Below are positions 11,071 through 21,828 of a DNA stretch of 64,000 bases, one piece after another. The stretch covers positions 4,746,501-4,810,500 of the forward strand of contig CP126192.1 in NCBI GenBank assembly GCA_030272155.1, written 5' to 3'. A program made the position numbers and the translations under genes. The DNA is from Tetradesmus obliquus. Its lineage: Eukaryota > Chlorophyta > Chlorophyceae > Sphaeropleales > Scenedesmaceae. The notes beneath the pieces are model-generated. The model was not told the DNA's origin, searched no databases, and saw nothing but the letters and a program-made list of their open reading frames with translations. Each line of letters opens with the position of its first letter. The stretch's first letter is position 1.

Positions 11071-14000
11071 TCAAGTTACCGTCACACGCTGCTGCTGCTG
11101 CTGCTCCTGGTTCCACGCTGCCATGGCGTCCCGTATTTGTGCGTATGCCTGCAGCTTCTGCTGCCCAGGGATGAAGCTTGCAGCAAAGCTGTTGCGCGCC
11201 AACTTTGCAATGCCTTCAGCGCCTAGGTCTGCTACTGCTGCGATGTACTCGTAGTTTGCGTTTAGGTATCCAGAAAAGTATGCAGGATCGTCCGAGTTGA
11301 TGGTCACGACAATACCTGAAGCCAAGATTGCCCGCAGCTTTTCCTGCAAGGAGCCAGCATACACCTGCAGGAAAGGCCAAGCAGCAATGTTAGCAGCAAT
11401 CATAGCATCCAGGTCAGCAACCGGCACCAGATCCTAGTAGCGCAACACAAGCGGCAGTGTGCAGCACTGCAAAGCTAGCTGAGGGATCTGCTGCGCCCAC
11501 ACGCCGGCTACAGCAGCAATGCCGTGTGCAGTTTGCTTGCACCTGCTTTGACCCGACCAAAGCTGTTTGCGGCCCGTTGTGTCAAGGCATTACAAGCAAT
11601 TGCTGTGCCTCAGTGCTGTAGCTGCTTATGCTGTGCTGCCGGCCCTTTCAAGCCACCTCACACTGCTGATGCAGCTGCAAGAACAGTTTAGATTCACCTG
11701 CAGGCGCAAGTTGCTGAGCGGGCACAGCGTGATGGGCAGCCGCCCGTCAGCCAGGTACTGCACAAGCTCCGCATCCTCCAAGCTGCGTATGCCGTGGTCG
11801 ATGCGCTGCACGCGCAGCGCGCGGATGGCGCCCCACACATACTCGGGGCCGCCCTCTTCTCCTGCGATTAAGGATGAGGCAGCGTGTGATTGGCAGTGGG
11901 TAGTGGATGCAGGGATCGCGCAGGCACCACAGGATGCATAACAGCTATGACGCAACAATGCCTTACACCCAAATCCCACAGCACCCACATCAGACGTCAG
12001 GGCTGCTGACAAGCAAGTAGCTGGATGGTGTTCAGCACGTCTGCAGACAACGCTGCAGCGTTGTTTTTCACCACAAGCAGCAACACGCACACGGAACTTG
12101 CTGTCCGTTTTGTCAATGCCTGCTTGCAGCAAGTTGGCTGCCGCTACCTAGCCGCACCCTGCAACCAACCCCCAACTCCTACACCACCTGGTCCTCACCT
12201 GCATGCGCCACTTTGTGCAGGCCCATCAGGCCGCCTGTGTTGTACACGTCCTTGAAAGCCTCCGGGGGGTAGGGCACCTCAGTACTGGCCAGCCCCAAGC
12301 TGCTAATACCTCTAATGTAGGGCAGTGCAGCAGCCAGCGCCTTTGCTGCTGCCAGCTGGCCCAGGTTGCGCATGAAGCACAAGATGAGGCTGGCATCGAT
12401 TGGGTGGGCGGGGTGGCTGCGGCGTGCTGTGACGGCTGCCTGCAGGCCATTGTATACGGTGCTGAATGCCACACCCCTGCAGGAGAGTGCATGTGATGGG
12501 CAGGGAGGGGTCAGGTTCCAGAGCAGGTGTTGGAAGCTAGGCACAGCAAGGGTACAGGCGTCTTGTGTAGGTGTCGTAATGCTGCCTGTAAAGTGCAGCT
12601 TTTAGAGGTGTGCAAGTCGCCATGCAGTGATAGCTGACAGTTGCGCCATGGACGGATTTTGATTCAAGGGCCAGTCACGGTCTGTCACACATCACAGGAC
12701 GTCACTGCGCGACTGTGATTTTAGTGGAGTCTGGGCACTCGGTCAGGTCCTGGATGCCTTTCGGGGCTGCTCCGCAAGGGGGTGTCTGCATGATCGTGTG
12801 ACAGCGTCTCTTGGTACAAGAGACCTGTGGAGTGAGTGCGGAACAGGTTGCCTCACTCTCTCAATGGATCTTTTTATGGAGCAAGTGCACAGTTATTTAG
12901 GTCAGCCCTTGTAACGTTCTTGCTTCAAAAAAAAAAAAAAAAACAGCAAGGGTACAGTGGAATGGATGTGCTGAAAGCAGCAGTGGTTGCAGACGCGGTA
13001 TTGGCCAGAGACCACGTATCTGTGGATGGGTGTGAATGCCACAGCACAGCACAGCACAGCACAGCACAGCACAGCACAGCGCAGCACATCACAGCACAGC
13101 ACAGCACAGCACAGCACATGCATGGCACAGCACGGCATGGCACAGCACGCCACAGCGCAGCGCAGAACAGCACGCCACAGCGCAGCGCAGAACAGCACAG
13201 CGCAACGCAGCGCAGCACATCACATCACAGCACAGCGCAGCACAGCACAGCACATCACATCACAGCACAGCACAGCACATGCATGCCATATGGCAATACC
13301 TCTCTGCTGCTGCCTCACCGGGCCATGTGGGCCTGTGGGTCAAAAAAGATCTCTGCGTGTGTGATGTTGTTGGCTGCAGCCTTCTCAAAGTAAGCACTGG
13401 CTAGGTCCTGCAAGCATGGCGCACATAGTAAGGGAAGCAACGCACATACGCAAGCAGCAGCGCACAGGAAAGTAGACAGGTGGCGATCAAATATGTATTG
13501 TACTGTGGCTAGTGCTGCTGTCACATGCAACAGGCTCATGGCTTGCATCCATCGCATGCAGAAGGACATAGCAGCAAGCTCCCTTCTTCCTGCTCTGCAG
13601 TATGCGTATCAACCCATAGCATGCAAACGGCACCATATGTTCTGTAATAGATATTTTCTGCAGCCAAACATTCGGGCATGCAGGTGCTGCAGCCAGACAT
13701 GCTGAGTTGTCAGAGGAGATTGAGGCAGTACCTCAAAGTCCTGCTGGGTTTGCAGGACGCTTCCGCCAATGAGGTAGGCATCAATGAACGATTGCAGGTT
13801 GGAGAACTTAGCTCTGCAGCATTGCATCACAAGCCGTTGCCGTAAATGTGTTGAAGCACAGGCAACAATTCCGTGTCGCCAGTGCCGCCGCCGCCGCTGC
13901 TGCTGCTACTGCTACTGCTGCAAACAGAGATGCTGCCTGCTTACCTTGCAGCCTTTGCAGCTGCAATATCGGGGTATGGTAAGGTTATATTGTTACGTTC

Positions 14001-14207
14001 GGCTAGCTTGAACATCAGCTCTGGCTCCAGAGTCCCCTCAATGTGGATGTGCAGCTCTGCTTTGGGGAGGCGCTTGATCAAGTCTGTCAGAGGCTTCGAC
14101 AAACGAGGCTGCGCTGAATCAGCTGAACGTTGACCTGTCCCGTAAACGGGCGCTGCTGCGCATACCAGCAGCCCACAGACAAGCAGGCAACAGCACGAGG
14201 GTTTCAT
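11071..14207 (-). CDS. Adenine/adenosine deaminase family protein with N-terminal signal peptide
   Basis: Six exons join in phase: 14207-13945, 13813-13732, 13407-13319, 12476-12199, 11861-11698 and 11364-11071, giving 389 aa. The metallo-dependent hydrolase fold is clear. It has the N-terminal metal motif [15 protein letters not shown], the substrate-channel helix [25 protein letters not shown], the catalytic VAHAGEE, then [18 protein letters not shown] and [11 protein letters not shown] with the DD pair. HIEGTLEPE and [12 protein letters not shown]-type wording favour the adenine-deaminase branch (adenine to hypoxanthine) over classic ADA, but this is an inference. The first 25 residues ([20 protein letters not shown]) look like a cleavable signal peptide, which is unusual for a purine-salvage enzyme and suggests a secreted or vacuolar form, perhaps for nitrogen scavenging. 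Intron 3 holds a poly-A run and a CAGCA array. Confidence 0.87.
12928..13281. repeat. Poly-A run and pentanucleotide CAGCA array inside deaminase intron 3
   Basis: An A-run of about 17 lies at 12928-12945. From 13040 to 13281 the pentamer CAGCA (ACAGC phase) is repeated about 48 times with drift, which creates long open but meaningless frames on both strands. Confidence 0.92.
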
Positions 14208-15195
14208 GGTGGTGGTGTCTGCTGCTTGTGCTCAAATGGATTGGTTTGCACATCGAAAAGGCTGTGACTCGCCGATTACAAAATAAATCAACACATCGTA
14301 GCGCTAGCGCACGCACTTCCACGTCGTGAAGAACCCTAGCTGTCACGTGAACGTCAGGCACACTGCCGATCGGCACCCACAAGTCCGCTGCCGAAAGGGC
14401 TCACACAACCCTTTACGCCATCCAGCCCTTTGGGTGAACAACGGCAAGTGCCTTGACCAGCATTACTGCCAGGAATGCTGCTGCTGAGATAGCAGACCAT
14501 GCCCACTGGGGACTCCCCAGTGCACAAACAGGACACTTGGCGCATACAAGCCAAACTGATATGGTGCGCAGCAGACTATCATATGAGCACCCTGGTACAA
14601 CCCAACCACATGATGGAATGCAATTCACCGTAGCAAGAGCCATGCGATGAAGCCAAACATCCAAAATCCTTCAATGCTGACTCAGCGCTATCAGATAGTG
14701 CCGCACTGCACACACGGTGGCACTGCAGCAGCTGCTGCGCTGGCATCCTGCTGCACTGGCAACCGGCCTCAGCCCGCCTTGCACACTGCTGCCGCCAACA
14801 AATCCTGTACATGACACCCAGATTGCCAAGACGATTGCAGCACTTTGCATCACCCCGCGGCCCCTGCCCACTTGCCTGGACGCCCTGAACTGTAGGAATC
14901 AAAGATCTGTTATACAAATGTTTGCCACACATAAAGTTCTGAAGATTCCAGCCTGACGTAGCCGCACAGGACACGGCAAACCTAAAGCAGCCACTTGCCA
15001 TGCTGCAGGCCTGATCTTTGAAGCAGCTGCAACAACACACATACAACATCACTGCAGCTGCAGCTGCTAGAAACAGTCAATCTGCCTGCCTGCTTAGGCC
15101 AGCCTGTGCAGCTTCATCACCTAGCTCAGCTACCTCACCCTGCTGCTGCTGTGCCCAAGCCTGCTGAACATCTATCTGCAACATCACACCTTTCA
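14208..15195. other. Intergenic: deaminase 5' region and PCCA 3' flank
   Basis: About 990 bp with no supported exon. The first few hundred bases next to 14207 should hold the deaminase promoter. I see no distinct TATA element. Confidence 0.5.
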
Positions 15196-18100
15196 TCACC
15201 AGAACTTGAGCAGGGGCTGGTCTGCGCTGACCACATCACCCTGCTTGGCAAACACCTCATCCACGAAGCCCTCGCGGTCTGCCTTGATGGCGTTGCGCAT
15301 CTTCATGGCTTCAATGACCACCAGGTCGTCACCCAGCCGCACCTCACTGCCGTGCTGCACCAGCACCTGCAACAGCCGCGCCACAAAGCGCAGCAGCAGC
15401 AGCAGTAGCAGTAGCAGTAGCAGTAGCAGCAGCAGCAGCCGCAGCAGCAGCAATCACAAAGAGCGATGAGCAGAAGCATGTAACAGCAGTAGGGGCAGAC
15501 GTTGTGCCAGCAGGTGGCGTCTGCCACAAGCAGATCACACCACATGCATGCTTGCACCGACCAACCTACCAACCCACCAAGGTAACGCAGCATCAACTCA
15601 AGCTTCTACATGCCTCTTCAAGAGTGCATACACCAAGGTACCCTCCCACCCTGCACCCTCTTTCTAGATGTCATCTCACCTCAACAAGTGTGCCTGTCAT
15701 GGGTGAGCGCACCACCCTGTGGCTGCTGGCCTTGCTCTTGGCTGGCATGTGCTGCGACAGCGCTGCTGCTGCGGGCGACTCGATGTACAGCTCGCGCTGC
15801 GCGCCCAGGTACTGCATGATCACGCCACGCGGGATGAACTTGGACACCTGCGTGGTTACAGCAGCACACATGTACATGTACATATAAATACACATGCATG
15901 GCAGAAGATGCTTCAGGCACTGCAGGCACATGTGTATCAGCATAGCTATCGGCTGACTGCGGAGGACCTGGTCTGCTGCTGCGCACCCATGGTACCAACC
16001 TATACACCAGGCAGCATAGAGCACAGTACGCGCATGCACATTTGCAGTGACATTGCTGCCGCCAAAGCCTCAGCTCACACGGTGATGGGCCTGCCGTCAA
16101 TCACCCTGTGCCGCAGGTACATATTGTACATGCACAACACATGGCCGAGCACTGCTGCGCCATGCTGTCACTAATCGCTAATGCTGGCGGCTCGCACCTG
16201 CACGGTGATAGGCTTGCCGTCCACCATCATGTGCCGCAGGTATGTGTTGTACGCCTGCTTGCCCACAACACCCGGCGGCTGCCGCATGGAGTACACGTAT
16301 GCAACCCGGCTGGGCAGCTGGATCTCCAGCGCCCCGGCAGCAACACCTGACAGCAGCAGCAGCAGCAACACGCACCACAGTATCAACAACGCAACAGCCA
16401 GCAGATGCTCCAGCGCAAGCCGCAAGCTCGCCGGCCGCAAGCACAGTGTAAGTTGGTAGCGACTGCCATGATCGATGCAGGAACTCAGCAGCACCCAGGT
16501 GCCATCCAGCCCACCATCAGGCCGCACGCCGCACCTTCCCGGCCCACCATCTGCAGCCCCGCCAGCCGCACCACCACATCCAGTGGTACTAACTTATTGC
16601 CGTGCACGTCACGCCAGCTCAGCGTCAGCCGTGCCACGTCATCTTCCCCCGCTAGGTACTTGGGGTCGTAGCGGCGGGCACGGTTGACGTGCGTGAAGAC
16701 TGCTGCTGCAAACATGTCCTGCTGCTGGTGCTCGGTGAGAGGGAAGGCCAGGGGGTTGAGGCCGTCTGAGGGTGTAGCGCGGAACAGCAGTAAGCACAGC
16801 AGGGCAGAGAGACAATGGCTGGTACATTAGCGGGTTGTGTGTTGCTGGAGCGTTCACAGGACTCGCGCATGCAGCAGAGCCGATCCAGCAGTACTAATGT
16901 TGCTGCACGCTAGCCGTCATGCAGCACAGACGCGCTGCACTGTAGTAGCGTGCGCACGCTGCTGTGATGCAATAGAGCCCCAAGCGCTTAGCACCACAAT
17001 AGCCACGCTGCATTCGTACCTGGTCCACCGAAGTACTTGGAGATGAAGCTTGCGTCGCGCCGTAAGTTGTCATGCAGCACAAACCCGCTGCAAATGAGCT
17101 GTGCAGGCACATTGCATGGACATGCATGGACACAAGACAAAAACAACGGCATTTGTAATGGCAGGGGCCTCCTACCTGGCCCGCCGTAGTACTTGGGTAT
17201 GAAGCTGGTATCATACCGGCCCGCCTTAAAGTCAGGGTTGGCGATGCAGCTGCGCACGTGCGGCATGTTGGTGGTTACGCCGCGCACCACAAACCTGCAG
17301 CCAGGCAGTAAAACACCGGATGTGTTACACAGGATCAGGAAGGAGGATGCGGTGACACGCGCCCTGTTGCTGAGCCAGCATTGGTTTGACATCCAGCACG
17401 GCCGTGCCGTGACAGCAAGTCAGCACAGAACCACATACAGCACAGGCAGCCACCGCAACACATCTACGCAAACAGGGTGCATGCATGCTGTTGTGATGCA
17501 AGGTGCATGCATGATGCTGTGTTTACCCACTGCAACCACGCACAAGCACCACACGAAGCAGTTTTCAAACAGCAGCGCACCTGTCCAGCACAAGGTGCAA
17601 GCCTGTTGCAGTGTGCCTGCTGCACATACATAAAGCATCGGCAATATGCACAAACTGTGGCAGCAGCAGCCGCACCTGTCCAGCGCGCTCTCCATGCGCG
17701 TCAGGGCCTGGTTGCGCGTGGCGCCGCTGGTGACGACCTTGGCCACCATGGGGTCGTAATAGATGCTGATTTCGCTGCCCTCCACCACGCCGCTGTCCAC
17801 GCGGATGCCCGGGCCCTCCGGCTCACGGTACACCTGCGGGCAGCAGGGCACAGGGTTGTGTGGATTCAAGGGTACAACGGCGGGGGGGGGGGGGGGGGGG
17901 GGGGTACATAGGTAAATGGCGTCGTTGCCCTCCTCCAGGCCTGTGTCTATGCAAGCACTAGAGTGCAAGGGTGCACGCAGGGGTGACAGGTGACGAGGAT
18001 CAGTGCCGGTGTGCGTTACTGTGGGGTTGACGTTTTGAGTATGAGGCTGGAGCGGAGCCTCGCCAGCTGGCATATGTGGCGATGCTGGCAGGATGCGCTG

Positions 18101-21100
18101 CATCATGTAGCTAGAGTTTTGTTGATGAGGGAGGGGCTGGCATTGACCGCAGCGTGCAGGCTGCTGCAGGCAGGCAAGGGCGGTCATATGACGCATAAGA
18201 ATGGCAACTTGCATGCATTGAATGCATCCAGAGCCTGCTGCTGGGCTGGGGTCAAAGAAAACAAAAGCTACATAAATCCCTGGGTGGTGCACCTTGAGCA
18301 AGCCTGGCGAGGGTGCAAAGTTTCTGGAGGGGTCCTCTGCGTAGACGCGTGCCTCCACAGCAGCCCCGTTGATGGCAGCAGCCTGGCAGCCAGCAGCAGC
18401 AGCAGCAAACCCATGCACTGCAAGGTCACAGGTGGCAGCTGCTTCTGCTTGTGGCAACTACTGGCAGCTTCCAAAATTGACGCAAGCATGTACACACAGC
18501 GCCTTAGTCGTCGCTATCATGTAAGTGCAGCCCATACACGCTTGCAAAGATAAGATGCATACATACGATGCGTACACATCGCCGCACCCACCCGCTCTTG
18601 GGTGACGTCCAGGCGCTGGTTGCTGGCTATGGCCAGCATCAGGTGCACCAGGTCCAGCCCTGACACTGCCTCCGTCACGGGGTGCTCCACCTGCAGCAGC
18701 AGCGGCAGCAGCAGCACTGATTGTGAAAAGCAGAGAAAGCTGCACAGATCGCCTGCCTGCTGCATGATACGACATCATCAAGTGAGGGCGCATGCCCAGC
18801 AGCAGAGTACTTACAGTACGCCACAGCAGCCGGAACCGCACAACGTCTGCGCACTACTACTTAAATTCGAGAGGCCGCAGGCTGCAGCACCCCCATTCCC
18901 CGCCTCTGCCACACATCCCTCAGACTCAAGCAGCCCCCCACCTGCAGGCGCGTGTTCATCTCCAGGAAGTAGAAGTTGCTGTGCTTGTCCACCACAAACT
19001 CGACCGTGCCGGTGCTGTTGTAGCCCACGGCTGAGGCCAGGCGCACCGCCTGCGCGCCCATGGCTGCACGCACCTCAGGGCTGATGAAGGGGCTGGGGCT
19101 CTCCTCAATCACCTGGTCAGCACCACAGCAGCAGCAAGGAGGGCATTACTCGCGCGTGCGGTTGGTGAACAGTTGCAAGACAGTGTGCCTGCCAAGGACT
19201 GCTGCTGCTGCTGCACATGCATACGTGCAGGCATTTCCGCCTTCTCGCAACAATTCATCCTGTGCAGCCGACCCTGCTGCCGTAAACACACGCGTCCCAC
19301 CTTCTGGTTGCGCCGCTGCACGCTGCAGTCCCGCTCTGGCAGGTACACCATGTGCCCGAAGTGGTCCCCCACCACCTGGAACTCGATGTGGCGCGCCTGC
19401 TCCACAAACTTCTCTATCAGCAGCGTGTCGTTGCCAAAGGCGCTCATGGCCTCAGCCTTGGCCATGATCACCTCCTGCTTCAGCTCACCCTGCACAAGTG
19501 GTTTGGCGCAACGGAAGAGCCTGGAGGTCAGCGGAGGCTTGATGTCAGCTGGCAGGTGTCTATTACTTTGGGCTTCTACCTAGCTGCAGCTGCATTGCTT
19601 TGTTCAACAGGCGAAGTGTCTGCAGCGGCACGGGTTGCAATTTGACAACATCTGGCCTCACTGCACAGGACAGGCAGCTGCAAGCTGGCACCAGGCAGTA
19701 CCAGACATACTTACACACTCTCATCCACACGCCTGCCTGCCTGCCTGCCTTTTGCTGCGCCACACAAGCTGAGCCTCGCCGCTGGCTCACCTCATTCCAC
19801 GCGATGCGCATGCCTTTGCCGCCCCCGCCTGCTGAGGCCTTGATCATGACTGGATACCCAATCTCCGCTGCCACCTGCAGTGCATGCGGCTCATCCAAGA
19901 TCTCCCCTATAAAGCCTGGGATGATGTTGAGCCCTGCCTGCTTTGCGATGCGCTTGCTCTCCACCTGCATACACGCGGTATGGTAGCAGGAGCGGAAGAA
20001 GACAAGCAGAGGTGATTGTTCAGGGCCCTGCATGAAGCAGGCTTGCGTGTTGGTGCTGCTGCTGGCTGCTGTTTTCGGTCAATGTGCCGCCGCTGTGGCA
20101 TCATGAGGTGCATGCGTAGGTTTAGCCGCTGCTGCGCGTGCTGTAGCCAGGAAAAAACATAGTAAAGGTGCTCCGTATCCTGCTACAACTGCGCTGATTA
20201 TGAGCACAGCTGCTGCTGCAGTAGCGGTTTTGTGCTGCTGCTCGACTCCTCCTTGTCCTCCAGCCTGGAGCTGTCCCTGCTGCTGCCGCTTCTACTGCTG
20301 CAGCTGCTGCTGGCGCCCTCACTTTGTCGCCCAGTGCGCGTATGGCTGACGCGGGCGGCCCCACGAAGATGATGCCCTCCTCATTCAGCCTGTCAACAAA
20401 GCCAGCGTTCTCCGACAGGAAGCCATAGCCAGGGTGCACCTGCATACACACACAGGATGCATACACGGCGCAAGCAACAGATGGGGTGTGCGAGACATGC
20501 TGACTGTACTGCAAAGCACGCAGCTTGCGTGTTAAGGCCTTGCAGCATGGGGCTGTGCGCTGCGTGCAATAATACTTCATGTTTGCATGCAGGTGCTGCT
20601 GCTGTTGCGGCTGCGACTGCAGCTGCTCTGTAGCCAAAGCATTGTCACCCAGTTGTTTCTGACCTGCTGGTGTCAGCTGACTGGCTGACACCAGCAGTCG
20701 CCCTAGAGCATCGAGGGTGGCAGGCTGGCGGCGCAAGGGTTGTGACCAACTACTTGTGTAAGCTTGCACATCTGACCGTGACATTGAAGCAGCTGCTGAT
20801 CATGTTGCCAAGCACTCCACAGCCGTGACAGCAGACTGCCGGTGGATCTGATGGGGATATGCATGCAAAGGCACCCAAGTGTGTTGCTGCTGTACTGCCA
20901 GGAGCTCAGCGGCAGCACTTCGTGTGGAACAAGAGTGGGCTATGTTGCGTTCCTCACCGCGCGCGCGCCTGTCTTCTTCACAGCGTCTATGATGGCATCA
21001 ATGTTGAGGTAGCTCTGCAGTGCTGGCGCTGGGCCCTGCGCACACAAACAACCATCCAGGTGTGCATCAAGTCAGCAGCAGCTCAGCGCTGACCTGGCAC

Positions 21101-21530
21101 TTGTTACCGTCCAAAAAGCCAGTATGCTGTCAGTTGGAGGGAGGTGTTCAACAAATTGAACAAGCTCAGGCATGTAATTGGTTGAAGTGCCTGCTTGTCA
21201 GAGGCACAGAGCTTCACTCACCACACAGACTGCCTCATCTGCCCTGGCAACGTGCAGAGCGTACTTGTCTGCCTCGCTGTACACAGCTACGGTCTTGATC
21301 CCAAGCCTCCTCGCAGTCCTGATTATTCTACAAGCTATTTCTCCTCTATTTGCTATTAGCAGCTTGTCTATTCTCTTGCCTTTCGTGTCGATGATGCTGG
21401 TCACCGACCGTGTTTGCTGCTGGTGGCATAGTAGCGGGCTTAAAACGTTGCAATTCAACAAAGGAAGTGTCGAAGCTAGGTGACTGGCGACTCTAGGCAG
21501 GCAGCAGAGAGCACTGCTGACGAAAGTCAT
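15196..21530 (-). CDS. PCCA: Propionyl-CoA carboxylase alpha subunit (biotin carboxylase + BCCP), mitochondrial
   Basis: Fourteen exons join in phase: 21530-21222, 21035-20958, 20439-20323, 19964-19791, 19489-19301, 19112-18942, 18690-18592, 18382-18293, 17833-17676, 17294-17176, 16765-16535, 16346-16198, 15847-15680 and 15366-15196, giving 740 aa, close to human PCCA. After a Ser/Leu/Arg presequence of about 55 aa (likely mitochondrial), the biotin carboxylase starts [14 protein letters not shown]. The ATP-grasp loop is [15 protein letters not shown], then [14 protein letters not shown] and [12 protein letters not shown]. The BT linker carries [15 protein letters not shown]. The C-terminal BCCP domain has [10 protein letters not shown] and the biotin site EAMKM, three exons from the start of the linker. 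IPGF and [17 protein letters not shown] wording favours PCCA over MCCA. It acts with a beta subunit in propionyl-CoA to methylmalonyl-CoA conversion. Introns after exons 10 and 12 contain partial copies of those exons. Confidence in PCCA versus another acyl-CoA carboxylase alpha is about 0.85. Confidence 0.93.
15391..15450. repeat. CAG/CTG-rich tract in last PCCA intron
   Basis: Imperfect CAG and CAGTAG repeats; on the transcript strand this is CTG-rich and lies about 25 nt upstream of the exon 14 acceptor. Confidence 0.85.
16078..16130 (-). other. Partial tandem copy of PCCA exon 12 3' end
   Basis: This segment is about 83 percent identical over 52 nt to the end of exon 12 (16253-16201), 123 bp away in the next intron. 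Its frame reads [17 protein letters not shown] against [17 protein letters not shown] in the real exon. A GTGTGA follows ACC, so a donor is possible, but no good acceptor is seen just before the copy. Confidence 0.75.
16884..16940 (-). other. Third, decayed copy of the exon 10' segment
   Basis: A GTGCAG followed by CGCGTCTGTGCTGCATGACG matches the start of exon 10' (CGGGTTTGTGCTGCATGACA). The rest is diverged and an in-frame TAG follows soon, so this copy is not a coding exon. Confidence 0.55.
17020..17087 (-). other. Shortened tandem copy of PCCA exon 10 with intact splice sites (exon 10')
   Basis: In the intron after exon 10 (17294-17176), a 68-nt segment is flanked by TTTGCAG and GGACCAG/GTACG. 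Used instead of exon 10, it enters in the same phase 2 and leaves in the same phase 1, giving ...[31 protein letters not shown] compared with exon 10's ...ALD-RFVVRGV...[18 protein letters not shown]. The last ten residues match closely and 17 codons are missing in the middle. It could be a mutually exclusive exon or a decaying duplicate. Confidence 0.7.
17882..17904. repeat. Homopolymer G run (about 23 nt)
   Basis: An uninterrupted G run on the plus strand (C run in the transcript) in the PCCA intron between exons 8 and 9. Length could be affected by assembly. Confidence 0.9.
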
Positions 21531-21828
21531 GGTGTAACTTGATCAGGCCTCACATCTTAGTCAATCAGCATCTTTATACACTTGAAAGCACTTTTGTCGC
21601 GTCCCTGGCCGTCGAGTAATGATGGGTGCGTTCGGTTGAGAGTGCCACGCAATATAACACGCAGAAGGGGTTTGGCATCTGCCGTGGGTCCCATGTGATC
21701 CCACAGAGGGCGTTAAGCCCGACAGCCTATACCTGGCTTCTCTGTTTGCACGACTAGCTTAGCTGACTACGTCGACCGTAGGCACTTGCAGGGCAGGACA
21801 GCAGCAGGGCAGGACAGCAGCAGGACAA
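21531..21828. promoter_or_regulatory. Divergent promoter region PCCA / BAP31-like
   Basis: 298 bp separate the two start codons on opposite strands, so both promoters must lie here or in the 5' UTRs. GGGCAGGACAGCAGC is directly repeated just before the plus-strand ATG. No clear TATA box. Confidence 0.6.

Noticed and set aside
13040-13281. CRISPR-like array
   Set aside because: Continuous pentanucleotide repeat without spacers in a eukaryotic intron.
12836-13393. Several long ORFs through the CAGCA pentamer array
   Set aside because: A five-base repeat is open in all frames; composition is only Thr/Ala/His/Gln/Ser cycles and it lies in a deaminase intron.
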